From an uncultured Shewanella sp. (GTDB lineage Bacteria > Pseudomonadota > Gammaproteobacteria > Enterobacterales > Shewanellaceae): 32,072 nucleotides of DNA. Each line of letters begins with the position of its first letter. The stretch's first letter is position 1. Shown here piece after piece: positions 18,893 through 27,819 of the stretch. Made by a program: the position numbers and the translations under genes. The notes beneath the pieces were generated by a model that worked only from the letters and a program-made list of their open reading frames with translations, did no database searches and was not told where the DNA came from. The stretch is from contig NZ_CANLZC010000067.1 of assembly GCF_947495455.1 (NCBI RefSeq), forward strand, positions 1 to 32,072, in the 5' to 3' direction.

Positions 18893-18934
18893 TTAAAAAT
18901 AGCAAACGCCGCGTAGTATAACCTCACACGGCGT
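18893..18934 (-). terminator. Terminator-like hairpin between frr and uppS
   Basis: On the minus strand ACGCCG and CGGCGT (18906-18934) form a stem with a few further pairs inside, followed by TTTGCTATTTTT. The tail is interrupted, so it is probably an attenuator-strength site dividing the translation genes from the envelope genes. Confidence 0.45.
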
Positions 18935-19011
18935 CTGAACTCTAGAGGCTGTTGAGCTTTGATGATGATTTTCACACAAAAAACAACAATCCCTGATACT
19001 GGGTAAGAGTA

Positions 19012-19569
19012 TTAAAACTCCATTAATTCCTTTTCTTTCGCCGCGAGCACTTCATCAATCAATTTAATGTGCGTATCGGTGAATTTTTGGATTTCATCCT
19101 CAGAGCGGCGAACATCATCCTCTGTACACTCTTTTTCTTTCTCTAATGCTTTCACATCAGAGTTCGCATCGCGGCGCACATTACGCACAGCAACACGGCC
19201 GTTTTCTGCTTCTGCACGTACCACCTTAATCAAATCTTTACGGCGCTCTTCAGTCAAAGCAGGTAAAGGAATGCGAATAATCGCACCAGCAGACATAGGG
19301 TTTAGGCCTAAATCTGATGTCATAATGGCTTTTTCAACAGCCGCGATCATAGTATTGTCAAAAACCGATACCGCTAGTGTACGTGCGTCATCGATAGAGA
19401 TATTAGCCACCTGCTTAAGCGGCGTTAATGAACCATAATAAGGTACTTTAATCGTATCCAGTAAACTTGGGTGCGCACGGCCAGTACGTACCTTTGCCAT
19501 TTGCGTTTTCGTCGCCTCTACGCACTTATCCATGCGTGTTTTAGCATCATTTTTGATTTCGTTTATCAC
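19012..19569 (-). CDS. frr: Ribosome recycling factor
   Basis: RRF works with EF-G to split the post-termination ribosome. At 185 residues it has exactly the usual length. Seen: the N-terminal helix (DAKTRMDKCVEATKTQMAKVRTGRAHPSLLD), the beta domain (VPYYGSLTPLKQVANISIDDARTLAVSVFD) and C-terminal helices (RRKDLIKVVRAEAENGRVAVRNVRRDAN). The start is a GTG eight bases after AAGGA. It follows pyrH by 31 bases in the conserved rpsB-tsf-pyrH-frr order. Confidence 0.98.
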   Translation of the reverse strand: MINEIKNDAKTRMDKCVEATKTQMAKVRTGRAHPSLLDTIKVPYYGSLTPLKQVANISIDDARTLAVSVFDNTMIAAVEKAIMTSDLGLNPMSAGAIIRIPLPALTEERRKDLIKVVRAEAENGRVAVRNVRRDANSDVKALEKEKECTEDDVRRSEDEIQKFTDTHIKLIDEVLAAKEKELMEF

Positions 19570-19600
19570 GTTGTCTGTCCTTTTAAGTTACTTAACTCAA

Positions 19601-20329
19601 TTAAACTGCTTTAATCAGCGTACCCAATGACTCGCCCATGATGACACGGCGAAGTGAACCTGGCTCATTCATGTTAAAGACGAGTAGAGGCATGTCATGA
19701 TCTCTAGCTAAAGTAAATGCCGCTAAATCCATGACTTTCAATTCTTTATCGAGTACTTCATTATACCCCATAACATCATACTTAACCGCATCAGGATTTT
19801 TCACTGGGTCATCAGAATAAACACCATCAACCTTAGTGCCTTTTATTACTACTTCCGCTTCAATTTCAATGCCACGCAGACAAGCCGCAGAATCGGTTGT
19901 GCAAAATGGATTACCCGTTCCAGCAGCAAAAATAACCACTCGACCTGATTTCAATAAGCTAATCGCTTCAGCCCAATTATAATCATCACACACCCCTTTT
20001 AACGGGATCGCGGACATTAAGCGAGCATTGACATAAGCACGATGAAGCGCATCACGCATGGCTAGGCCATTCATTACCGTCGCCAACATTCCCATGTGAT
20101 CGCCTACGACACGATTCATGCCCGCCTCGGCTAAGCCTTCACCTCGGAATAAATTACCCCCACCGATAACCACTCCAACTTGAATACCAAGTTCAACCAG
20201 CTCTTTTACTTCCTGAGCCATGCGATCTAAAACCTTAGGATCGATACCAAAGCCTTCTTCACCCATGAGGGCTTCACCACTTAGTTTTAGAAGAATACGT
20301 CGAAATGCAGGTTTTGGGTTGGTACTCAT
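19601..20329 (-). CDS. pyrH: UMP kinase
   Basis: PyrH is the hexameric bacterial UMP kinase of the amino acid kinase family, making UDP for nucleic acids, peptidoglycan and LPS sugars. Seen: RILLKLSGEALMG at 11-23, VVIGGGNLFRG, GDHMGMLATVMNGLAMRDAL, and VIFAAGTGNPFCTTDSAACLRGIEIEAEVVIKGTKVDGVYSDDP. It has 242 residues, matching the family. The start ATG follows AGGACAAAAAAT. A strong terminator separates it from tsf, so at least part of its expression must come from read-through or its own promoter. Confidence 0.98.
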   Translation of the reverse strand: MSTNPKPAFRRILLKLSGEALMGEEGFGIDPKVLDRMAQEVKELVELGIQVGVVIGGGNLFRGEGLAEAGMNRVVGDHMGMLATVMNGLAMRDALHRAYVNARLMSAIPLKGVCDDYNWAEAISLLKSGRVVIFAAGTGNPFCTTDSAACLRGIEIEAEVVIKGTKVDGVYSDDPVKNPDAVKYDVMGYNEVLDKELKVMDLAAFTLARDHDMPLLVFNMNEPGSLRRVIMGESLGTLIKAV

Positions 20330-20362
20330 ATTTTTTGTCCTGATGATGGCGATAGTTATAAC

Positions 20363-20388
20363 AAAACCGCAGCGATTGCTGCGGTTTT
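20363..20388. terminator. Strong bidirectional terminator after tsf
   Basis: A perfect 11-base stem (AAAACCGCAGC at 20363-20373 and its complement at 20378-20388) encloses the loop GATT, with A and T runs at the ends. On the minus strand it ends tsf mRNA before pyrH. Confidence 0.85.
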
Positions 20389-20412
20389 AAAGGGGACTGC
20401 AAACTGAGGAAA

Positions 20413-21261
20413 TTAAGCCTGAGTTGCAGCGATTTGTGCTGCAACTTCTGCAGCAAAATCTTCTTCTTTCTTCTCGATACCTTCACCCACTTCTAAGCGA
20501 ATGAAGTTAGAAACAGTTGCACCTTTCTCTTTTAGAATAGCGCCAACGGTTTTCTTTGGCTCCATGATGAAAGCTTGACCAGTAAGTGAGACTTCACCGG
20601 TAAACTTCTTCATGCGACCTGTAACCATTTTCTCAGCGATTTCAGCAGGCTTACCTTCATTCATCGCGATTTCAATTTGCAGTGCTTTTTCTTTTTCAAC
20701 AACGTCTGCTGGCACATCTTCTGGATTAACATACTCAGGCTTAGACGCAGCAACGTGCATAGCAACATGCTTCAATGTTTCTTCATCTGCTTCACCGGTC
20801 ACAACAACACCGATACGATCGCCATGACGGTAAGTCGCAGCGTTAGTGCCATCGATATAAACAACACGACGAACGTTGATGTTCTCACCGATTTTAGCCA
20901 CTAATGCAACACGGGTTTCTTCAAACTGTGCTTGCAAGTCTGCAATGGTAATTTTAGCGGCAGCAGCAACATCCAATACTTCGTTAGCAAAGGCTAAGAA
21001 GTTTGCATCTTTTGCAACGAAATCAGTTTGACAGTTCACTTCTAACAATGCGGTGAAACCTTCACCTTGCTTAATAAGGATTGTACCTTCAGCAGCAATG
21101 TTACCCGCTTTTTTAGCCGCTTTGGCAGCACCACTTTTACGCATATTATCAATGGCTAACTCAATATCACCATTGGTTTCAGTTAATGCTTTTTTACAAT
21201 CCATCATGCCTGCGCCAGTACGGTCGCGTAACTCTTTAACTTGGGCAGCAGTAATTGCCAT
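20413..21261 (-). CDS. tsf: Elongation factor Ts
   Basis: EF-Ts is the nucleotide exchange factor of EF-Tu. The 282-residue product begins MAITAAQVKELRDRTGAGMMDCKKAL, the classic N-terminal module, and contains the CQTDFVAKDANFLAFANEV motif that contacts EF-Tu. The frame is open 25 codons further upstream, but the ATG at 21261 is preceded by AGAGGA and gives the canonical start, so the extension is rejected. It lies 160 bases downstream of rpsB, with a hairpin terminator in the gap. Confidence 0.98.
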   Translation of the reverse strand: MAITAAQVKELRDRTGAGMMDCKKALTETNGDIELAIDNMRKSGAAKAAKKAGNIAAEGTILIKQGEGFTALLEVNCQTDFVAKDANFLAFANEVLDVAAAAKITIADLQAQFEETRVALVAKIGENINVRRVVYIDGTNAATYRHGDRIGVVVTGEADEETLKHVAMHVAASKPEYVNPEDVPADVVEKEKALQIEIAMNEGKPAEIAEKMVTGRMKKFTGEVSLTGQAFIMEPKKTVGAILKEKGATVSNFIRLEVGEGIEKKEEDFAAEVAAQIAATQA

Positions 21262-21353
21262 TGTTAAATCCTCTATAGGTAATTCGTCAAATTCAATAGA
21301 TAGATACCCAAGAGACTTGAAAGTGCATGTTTGCAAGTAACTTGGATATAAAA

Positions 21354-21372
21354 CAGGGGCCTAAGGCCCCTG
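21354..21372 (-). terminator. Hairpin terminator/attenuator between rpsB and tsf
   Basis: CAGGGGCC (21354-21361) pairs with GGCCCCTG (21365-21372) around a three-base loop; on the minus strand it is followed by TTTTAT. An rpsB-tsf attenuator is known in other gammaproteobacteria and would set the S2 to EF-Ts ratio. A smaller hairpin (ACCAA/TTGGT) lies just upstream of it. Confidence 0.7.
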
Positions 21373-21421
21373 CTAACCAATTGCTTGGTCAATAAGGGCT
21401 ATGCTTAACGCATCAACCTTA

Positions 21422-22150
21422 TTATTCAGCTTCTACAAAACCGTCTTGTTCAGCTTGTACCGCTAAGTCTTGACCACGGCCAGCTTTCGCTGCTGCTGCC
21501 ACGCTTTCAGTGTACAAACGAATAGAGCGCATTGCATCATCATTACCAGGAATGATGTAGTTAATGCCGTCTGGAGAAGAGTTAGTATCAACAACAGCAA
21601 CCACTGGAATACCTAAGTTGTTAGCTTCTTTAATCGCAATATGCTCATGATCAGCACCGATAACGAAGATAACATCTGGTAGACCAGACATGTTTTTAAT
21701 ACCACCTAGTGATTTTTCTAGCTTATCTAATTCACGAGTACGCATTAGCGCCTCTTTCTTAGTTAGCTTGTCGAAAGTACCATCAACAGATTGGCTTTCT
21801 AGATCTTTTAGGCGTTTGATAGACTGACGAACTGTTTTCCAGTTAGTCAACATACCACCTAACCAGCGGTGATCAACATAGAACTGATCACAAGAAATCG
21901 CCGCTTCTTTGATTGCTTCACTTGCAGCACGTTTAGTACCGACAAATAACACTTTACCTTTTTTAGAAGCCACGTTACTGATAAACGCTAATGCTTCATT
22001 GAACATAGGCACTGTGTGCTCTAAGTTAATGATATGAACACCGTTACGCGCACCAAAAATGAAAGGCTTCATTTTTGGGTTCCAGTAACGAGTTTGGTGA
22101 CCGAAGTGAACACCGGCTTGAAGCATATCGCGCATTGAAACTGTAGTCAT
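21422..22150 (-). CDS. rpsB: Ribosomal protein uS2
   Basis: S2 is a late-assembling small-subunit protein that helps recruit bS1. The 242-residue product starts MTTVSMRDMLQAGVHFGHQTRYWNPKMKPFIFGARNGVHIINLEHT, the standard S2 start, and has the WLGGMLTNWKTVRQSI and PDVIFVIGADHEHIAIKEANNLGIPVVAVVDTNSSPDGINYIIPGNDDAMRSI blocks. A leader of about 185 bases between the promoter and the ATG is long enough to hold the S2 autoregulatory structure known in the family. It is the first gene of the large minus-strand cluster. Confidence 0.98.
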   Translation of the reverse strand: MTTVSMRDMLQAGVHFGHQTRYWNPKMKPFIFGARNGVHIINLEHTVPMFNEALAFISNVASKKGKVLFVGTKRAASEAIKEAAISCDQFYVDHRWLGGMLTNWKTVRQSIKRLKDLESQSVDGTFDKLTKKEALMRTRELDKLEKSLGGIKNMSGLPDVIFVIGADHEHIAIKEANNLGIPVVAVVDTNSSPDGINYIIPGNDDAMRSIRLYTESVAAAAKAGRGQDLAVQAEQDGFVEAE

Positions 22151-22342
22151 TTTTTATACCTTAAAAACTTTAGGGGTTAGACCTCCACATATCCCGTCAC
22201 ACCGACCCTTTAGAGGCACCCCGGAGAACGTGTCGATATGTGTGTGATTTAGTATTTACACATAGCCATGTATAATGGCCGCCATCTTCGCTCTGTCAGA
22301 CCTATAATAAAGGACATCACAGAGTCAAACATAACGGCGCGC

Positions 22343-22371
22343 TTTATACCATAATTTAAACTTGAATACAA
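22343..22371 (-). promoter_or_regulatory. Promoter of rpsB with GC-rich discriminator
   Basis: On the minus strand TTGTAT (-35, 22366-22371) and TATAAA (-10, 22343-22348) are exactly 17 bases apart. The next bases are GCGCGCC, a discriminator typical of stringently controlled ribosomal promoters. A second, weaker candidate lies further downstream, around a TTGACT near 22322-22327. Confidence 0.65.
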
Positions 22372-22427
22372 ATTTTAACGTGGATTTTGCGGGCTCATTT
22401 TAGACAGTAAGGTAAAGAGACATCGGC

Positions 22428-23225
22428 ATGAGTATTGTGATTAAAACGAGTGAACAAATAGAAAAAATGCGGGCTGCGGGAAAGTTAGCCGCTCAAGTAC
22501 TAGAAATGATTGCGCCTTTCGTTAAAGCTGGTGTCACAACCAATGAACTCAATGATATTTGCGCCAAATATACCGAAGAGCAAGGCGCCATATCGGCACC
22601 CTTAAATTACCATGGTTTCCCTAAGTCCATATGCACATCAATCAATGATGTCATTTGTCATGGTATTCCCAGTGATGTTGCGCTAAAAGAGGGTGACATC
22701 ATTAACATTGATATCACTGTGATTCTCGATGGCTTTCATGGTGACACTTCTAAAATGTTCTTAATTGGGGATGTCAGCCCAAAAGATAAACGTTTATGTC
22801 GTATTGCTCAAGAAAGTTTATATGCCGCTATTCGAAAAGTCCGTCCAGGCATGAAGCTAGGTGAGATAGGCACCAATGTTGAAAAATTTATCAAGGCCAG
22901 TAAAACAGGCTTAGAAAAATACACCATAGTCAAAGATTATTGTGGTCATGGCATCGGCGAAGGCTTTCATGAAGAACCACAAATCGTTCATTATAAAAAT
23001 AATGACAAAACGGTTTTACGTCCAGGAATGTGTTTTACCATCGAACCTATGATTAACGCAGGCCGCCATGCTAGCGTTCTCGACAGTGAAGATAAATGGA
23101 CTGTCACCACAGCAGATGGTAAAAATTCAGCCCAATGGGAACACACCCTATTGATCACTCAAAAAGGTGTTGAAGTATTAACCTTACGCGAAGAAGAAGA
23201 CTTTCCAAGGATCATTAATCATTAA
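22428..23225 (+). CDS. map: Methionine aminopeptidase, type I
   Basis: Map removes the initiator methionine from new proteins. It has 265 residues, one more than E. coli. The five metal ligands can be placed: Asp in NIDITV, Asp in HGDTSK, His in GHGIGEGFHE, Glu in TIEPM and Glu in QWEHTL. It is divergent from rpsB, the usual arrangement, and separated from glnD by 171 bases. The ATG is preceded by the AG-rich AAAGAGAC. A weak hairpin, CCTCCCTT/AAGGGAGG at 23243-23262, follows the gene and overlaps a second one ending in CGCCTTTCT. Confidence 0.97.
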   Translation: MSIVIKTSEQIEKMRAAGKLAAQVLEMIAPFVKAGVTTNELNDICAKYTEEQGAISAPLNYHGFPKSICTSINDVICHGIPSDVALKEGDIINIDITVILDGFHGDTSKMFLIGDVSPKDKRLCRIAQESLYAAIRKVRPGMKLGEIGTNVEKFIKASKTGLEKYTIVKDYCGHGIGEGFHEEPQIVHYKNNDKTVLRPGMCFTIEPMINAGRHASVLDSEDKWTVTTADGKNSAQWEHTLLITQKGVEVLTLREEEDFPRIINH

Positions 23226-23242
23226 TCATTAACCCTTAAGCA

Positions 23243-23284
23243 CCTCCCTTCAAAAAGGGAGGCGCTCAAAATGACGCCTTTCTC
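23243..23284 (+). terminator. Possible terminator after map
   Basis: Two alternative hairpins overlap here: CCTCCCTT/AAGGGAGG (23243-23262) and AGGCG/CGCCT (23260-23279), the latter followed by TTTCTC. The T-run is short, so termination may be incomplete. Confidence 0.4.
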
Positions 23285-23396
23285 ATTCAGTTAACCCTTT
23301 TCATTAAATGCCATACCCTCCCTTCGCTTCACATTCAACCTATTAAGGTAGATAATAGAGAATATTATTCCCGCCACCGTATCGAGATCTTGTGTC

Positions 23397-25961
23397 ATGA
23401 AATCAGCGCTTTGTGCAAAAAATGCTTTTCTCGCTCAAAATGAAACCTCTAAATCCGTATTCAGTTATGAAAGTGATGTATACGCACTGGTGACACAAAG
23501 ATGCCAACTGGTGGATGACACCCTCAAAAGTGAATGGCTAGCCATAGGACTTGATACCTTGCCAGTCGCATTGATTGCGGTTGGAGGCTATGGCCGCGGT
23601 GAATTACATCCTCAATCTGACGTTGATTTATTATTTCTAGTCGATAATCAGTTGAATGAAAAAGGCGAACAAAAAGTCGGGGAATTTATTACGTTTTTAT
23701 GGGATGCAGGACTGGAAATCGGTCACAGTGTCCGCACGATCACAGAAACACTTGAACAAGGTAAAAATGATGTCACCATCGCCACCAACCTATTAGAAGC
23801 CAGACTGCTATGTGGCCCACAAGCGCTATTTGCTGAGCTCTACACCCGTATACGAAGCGACGATTTTTGGCCAAGCAGCAAATTTTATCTTGCCAAACGT
23901 GAAGAACAAGCCCTTCGACACGCAAAAGCCAATGCCTTTGATTTAGAACCTAACATTAAATCTTGCCCCGGTGGTTTAAGAGACATTCAAACCATTACTT
24001 GGGTCGCTATGCGCTATTTTAATGCCGCTAAGCTCGAAGAACTCGTCTCCTATAATTTCCTTGAACCCATTGAATTAGAAGAATTATTACAATGTCAGGG
24101 TTTTTTGTGGCAACTCAGATTTGCCTTACATCTCATCGCTGGTCGCGATGAAAATCGTCTGCTATTTGACCTTCAACCTAGAGTTGCTGAGTTAATGGGC
24201 TATGTCGATGGCACTCAATTAGCCGTTGAATTGATGATGAAACAATATTATCAAACAATTAGACGAGTATTAGAGCTTAATCAGATGTTATTGCAACTGT
24301 TTAAACAAGCCACACTTTCCCATACCAACATATTAAAAGTGACACCCATTAATGAGGATTTTCAACGTCGTGGAAAGCTTATCGAAAGCTTATCGACTCA
24401 AGGTTTCAATCAGCCTGAAAAAATGATGACTCTTTTCTTGCATGTGGCTCAAGACATCAACATTAAAGGGATTTTTGCCCCAACGCTGCGCAGTTTAAGG
24501 CAAGCAAGAGACGCCCTTACTACGCCATTGATGGCCATTCCAGAATGCCGAAAAGTGTTCATGGAAATTTTACGGCATCCACAAGGCATTTCGGCCCTAT
24601 CGTTAATGCATAAGCATGGCATCATGTCCGCTTATTTGCCTGCTTGGAGAAAAATTGAAGGCCAAATGCAATTTGATTTATTTCATGCCTATACCGTTGA
24701 TGAACACACCCATAGACTCTTGTTGAATATTGAACGTTTTTCACAAGCTGATCAAAAAATGGAATTCCCCCTAGGTTCCGTCATTATTAATCAATTACCC
24801 AAAAAAGGGTTACTTGTTTTGGCAGCTATTTTTCATGATATTGCTAAAGGACGAGGTGGCGATCACAGCCAATTAGGCAGTCAAGATGCCATGGATTTTT
24901 GTCAATTACACGGTATGAACAGCCACGATGGTCGTATGGTCAGTTGGTTAGTGGAAAATCATCTTCTTATGTCTATCACAGCGCAACGACGGGATATATC
25001 CGATCCAGACGTCATTGCTGTTTTTGCAGATAAAGTCCGCACAGCCACACATTTAAGCTATCTCTATTGTTTAACTGTGGCTGACATGTGTGCAACCAAT
25101 GATAAACTTTGGAACAATTGGAAAGGCGCGTTGCTCAGAGATCTGTATTTTTTAACCCAACGTGTACTGGCAAGAGGAAAAGAGAAACCTGTTGATATTC
25201 GCGCTCGAGTCCGTGAGCATCAAGCTAAAGTGAAAAAAGAGTTATTACGAAAAGGGTTTCAAGAAGAGGCGATTGATAAGCTCTGGCAACGTTTTACAGC
25301 TGACTACTTTATTAAACACCAACCCAACCAACTCAGCTGGCACGCCGAAGCCATACTTAAACACAAAAAAGATGAGCCCTTAGTCATGCTATCAAAGCAT
25401 TCGACTCGAGGCGGAACCGAGTTATTTATTTACAGCAGTGACAAAGCAAAATTATTTGTCTCTATTATGGCAATACTGGATAACAAAAACGTCTGCGTCA
25501 ATGATGCAACGATTTTGATCACTAAAGATAAATTTGTTGTCGACACTTTCGTGGTCATTGAACAGGACGGCAGCCCTATTACTCACCTTCCTCGCATACA
25601 GTCAATTAAAAAAGCACTCATTAAAGCCTTGAATAATCAATCGCCTAAATTACCTAAATTTAGAAAATTGCCAAGAAAAATGAAGCATTTTAAAGTTGCC
25701 ACTCAAGTTAGCTTTCCACCAAGCCCCAGAAATGACACCAGCATGATGGAGCTTATCACACTGGACTGCCCAGGGCTGTTAGCAAAGCTGGGCGACGTGC
25801 TTTATCGTTGTAAAATTAATGTCCGTGCAGCAAAAATTAGCACTATAGGTGAAAGAGCTGAAGATTTCTTTTTATTACAGACAATTGAAGGCGGAAAACT
25901 CAGTGATGAGCAAAAAGCAGAGGTGAAATCATCATTAGTTAGAATGTTAACAGCAGAATAA
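23397..25961 (+). CDS. glnD: PII uridylyltransferase / uridylyl-removing enzyme
   Basis: GlnD senses glutamine and adds or removes UMP on PII proteins (GlnB/GlnK), setting nitrogen metabolism. The 854-residue protein (E. coli 890) has, in order: a nucleotidyltransferase motif GGYGRGELHPQSDVDLLFL at 63-81 with the two catalytic Asp; the PNIKSCPGGLRDIQTITW linker; an HD domain near 479 (FHDIAKGRGGDHSQLG) for de-uridylylation; and two C-terminal ACT domains (ELFIYSSDKAKLFVSIMAIL and MELITLDCPGLLAKLGDVLYRC) that bind glutamine. It converges on purU; in many relatives the next gene is dapD, so this junction is different. Confidence 0.97.
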   Translation: MKSALCAKNAFLAQNETSKSVFSYESDVYALVTQRCQLVDDTLKSEWLAIGLDTLPVALIAVGGYGRGELHPQSDVDLLFLVDNQLNEKGEQKVGEFITFLWDAGLEIGHSVRTITETLEQGKNDVTIATNLLEARLLCGPQALFAELYTRIRSDDFWPSSKFYLAKREEQALRHAKANAFDLEPNIKSCPGGLRDIQTITWVAMRYFNAAKLEELVSYNFLEPIELEELLQCQGFLWQLRFALHLIAGRDENRLLFDLQPRVAELMGYVDGTQLAVELMMKQYYQTIRRVLELNQMLLQLFKQATLSHTNILKVTPINEDFQRRGKLIESLSTQGFNQPEKMMTLFLHVAQDINIKGIFAPTLRSLRQARDALTTPLMAIPECRKVFMEILRHPQGISALSLMHKHGIMSAYLPAWRKIEGQMQFDLFHAYTVDEHTHRLLLNIERFSQADQKMEFPLGSVIINQLPKKGLLVLAAIFHDIAKGRGGDHSQLGSQDAMDFCQLHGMNSHDGRMVSWLVENHLLMSITAQRRDISDPDVIAVFADKVRTATHLSYLYCLTVADMCATNDKLWNNWKGALLRDLYFLTQRVLARGKEKPVDIRARVREHQAKVKKELLRKGFQEEAIDKLWQRFTADYFIKHQPNQLSWHAEAILKHKKDEPLVMLSKHSTRGGTELFIYSSDKAKLFVSIMAILDNKNVCVNDATILITKDKFVVDTFVVIEQDGSPITHLPRIQSIKKALIKALNNQSPKLPKFRKLPRKMKHFKVATQVSFPPSPRNDTSMMELITLDCPGLLAKLGDVLYRCKINVRAAKISTIGERAEDFFLLQTIEGGKLSDEQKAEVKSSLVRMLTAE

Positions 25962-25985
25962 TACCAATCTAAATAAACATCGATA

Positions 25986-26021
25986 AACAAAAAGGGAAAT
26001 ATCCCCCTTTCCCTTTTTGTT
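25986..26021. terminator. Bidirectional terminator between glnD and purU
   Basis: A perfect 14-base stem (AACAAAAAGGGAAA at 25986-25999 and its complement at 26008-26021) surrounds an eight-base loop. T-rich stretches lie on the 3' side on both strands, so it can serve both convergent genes. Confidence 0.88.
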
Positions 26022-26038
26022 GTGCATCAACTTATTAC

Positions 26039-26872
26039 TTAAAATACAACCGTTTTATTTCCATAAACAACAACTTCTTCATTAAGCACTAATTGCAACG
26101 CCTTGCTCAATACACTTTTCTCAACATCACGACCACACCGCGCCATTTCTTCAGCGCTATAACTGTGATCAACATGGATCACATCTTGCTTAATAATGGG
26201 ACCTTCATCTAAGCAATTATTCACAAAATGAGCGGTCGCGCCAATAATCTTAACGCCTCGCTCCCATGCTTGTTTATAGGGTGATGCGCCAATAAACGCA
26301 GGCAAAAAAGAATGATGAATATTAATGATTCTATTCGTGTATTGTTCAACAAAATCTGGCGTTAATATCCGCATAAATTTAGCCAGTACGACATAATCGG
26401 GCTCATACTGGTTAATTACCTCCATCATCGCTTGCTCATGCTCAGTCCGACTTATTCCTTCATGACTCACATAATGAAAAGGAATATCGAATTTTTCTGC
26501 CAAGGGTTTTAACGTATCATAATTCCCTACAATCGCGGCAATTTCTACATTTAAACCACCGTAGTAAGCTTTCATGAGCAAATCACCTAGGCAATGTGCT
26601 TCTTTCGTTACCATAATAACGACACGCTTTATGCCTGTATCGACTAATTTAGTGTGATGATTCTTGGGTAACACCTTATTAAGATCGGCTAATAAGGTTT
26701 CAGTATCGAAAACACCTTCCAACGCAGTACGCATAAAAAACCGCCCTTGTTGGTTATCAACAAACTCGCTATTCTTAACAATATTGAGTTTGTGCTGATA
26801 GCACACCCCTGTTACTCCTGCTAATATGCCTTGAGCATCATCACAATCGGTGATCAATATCTTACGTTCCAT
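26039..26872 (-). CDS. purU: Formyltetrahydrofolate deformylase
   Basis: PurU hydrolyses 10-formyl-THF to formate and THF, balancing one-carbon pools and supplying formate for PurT. The 277-residue protein has an N-terminal ACT domain (ILITDCDDAQGILAGVTGVCYQHKLNIVKNSEFVD), a linker with KEAHCLGDLL, and the formyltransferase-like domain with INIHHSFLPAFIGASPYKQAWERGVKIIGATAHFV and LDEGPIIKQDVIHVDH, which contains the Asn/His/Asp catalytic set. E. coli PurU has 280 residues. It is followed by the shared terminator with glnD; upstream is a gap of about 220 bases before yqcA. Confidence 0.95.
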   Translation of the reverse strand: MERKILITDCDDAQGILAGVTGVCYQHKLNIVKNSEFVDNQQGRFFMRTALEGVFDTETLLADLNKVLPKNHHTKLVDTGIKRVVIMVTKEAHCLGDLLMKAYYGGLNVEIAAIVGNYDTLKPLAEKFDIPFHYVSHEGISRTEHEQAMMEVINQYEPDYVVLAKFMRILTPDFVEQYTNRIINIHHSFLPAFIGASPYKQAWERGVKIIGATAHFVNNCLDEGPIIKQDVIHVDHSYSAEEMARCGRDVEKSVLSKALQLVLNEEVVVYGNKTVVF

Positions 26873-27094
26873 AACTCCCCTTCGCTACTACGGTATTGAG
26901 TTCTCATCACTATCACAAGCCATTCAACGAGGCATTGCGGGTGATCTTATCATTTGAAAGACGCCAGTCTACCTTAGCTCAACAGGATCTTAAAACAGGA
27001 ATACGACTAAATAAGTTAAATTTAATGGTGTTTGAGAGCAAAATAACAAAAAAAGACCTCAAGTTGACAAAGATCACGTCTGAGCCAGTACAAA

Positions 27095-27541
27095 TTATAA
27101 AAGCGACTGCCAGGACTCAATCCACTTTAACGCTTCCACCTCAGGCTCCATCGTTTCTCCAGCATCAATTTTTAATACTTCACCTAAGCGTTTCGCACCC
27201 AGTTCACTCAACAGTGCATCAAATTGTAAGCCCGCACCACAGAAAGTTTCATAACTGGAATCTCCCAATGCAATCACGCTATATTCCAAATTCGGTAAAT
27301 AGGGAGCCGCATTTTTCAATTCAGAAAACCAAGGATAAATATCGTCTGGAACATCACCTTGACCTGTTGTTGCACATACAATCAACAAGATCTCATTTTG
27401 AGGCGGAATAAATCCTTCTAAATCGTCAGCTTGATGCAGTCCAACTTCATTTCCTGCATCAAGTAACGCTATTTTAATCGTTTCAGCAACATACTGGGCG
27501 CTGCCGTATACCGTTCCATAAACTAAATTAATCTTTTTCAT
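27095..27541 (-). CDS. yqcA: Flavodoxin-like protein YqcA (MioC family)
   Basis: A 148-residue FMN-binding flavodoxin domain. Seen: the phosphate-binding loop GTVYGSAQYVAE at 9-20, CATTGQGDVPDDIYPWF near 56, and VIALGDSSYETFCGAGLQFDALL near 90, which together match E. coli YqcA (149 residues) better than MioC proper. Its redox partner is not established. Its neighbourhood (truC, yqcC, then csrB) is the same as in E. coli. A T7 run near 27050 follows the gene on the minus strand, preceded by a weak CTCA/TGAG stem, and may be its terminator. It starts with MKKINLVYG from an ATG at 27541. Confidence 0.93.
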   Translation of the reverse strand: MKKINLVYGTVYGSAQYVAETIKIALLDAGNEVGLHQADDLEGFIPPQNEILLIVCATTGQGDVPDDIYPWFSELKNAAPYLPNLEYSVIALGDSSYETFCGAGLQFDALLSELGAKRLGEVLKIDAGETMEPEVEALKWIESWQSLL

Positions 27542-27665
27542 GTATACTTAATCCTATGAGTGATGAATGATCATTGGTTTTCATATCCCACATAACGTAT
27601 TAATAGGTTACCGCAATAAAAGATCCACTGGTAACGTATTGATGATGTCATCGCAGAGGTCTATT

Positions 27666-27809
27666 ATGCGACATGTTTATCGATATAAGCACAGAAAACA
27701 AAAACAAAAAGCCGCTCAAATCAGACGAATAAAATACTTTTTAACAGAAAACACTCCCGAATCGCAACCGCTCCCCCCTTATTTTTACCGCGCCAAAAAG
27801 CGAAATTAA
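27666..27809 (+). CDS. Possible small basic protein, 47 residues
   Basis: A short open frame opposite the yqcA/truC gap. The ATG is preceded by AGAGGT at good spacing (GAGGTCTATTATG). The product is rich in Lys, Arg, His and Tyr at the start (MRHVYRYKHRKQKQKAAQ) and ends PPYFYRAKKRN. I do not recognise it. The frame is open further upstream to 27567, but without a comparable ribosome-binding site. No membrane segment or known motif is seen. It is supported only by the ribosome-binding site and composition. Confidence 0.4.
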   Translation: MRHVYRYKHRKQKQKAAQIRRIKYFLTENTPESQPLPPYFYRAKKRN

Positions 27810-27819
27810 CGAGCAGGAA

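Noticed and set aside
21262..21336. A 25-codon upstream extension of tsf
   Set aside because: The internal ATG at 21261 has a good AGAGGA site and gives the canonical EF-Ts N-terminus; the extension does not resemble any EF-Ts.
26896..27411. A 171-codon plus-strand frame opposite yqcA
   Set aside because: Most of it is antisense to the well-supported yqcA; it starts at a TTG without a clear ribosome-binding site and its product shows no family motif.
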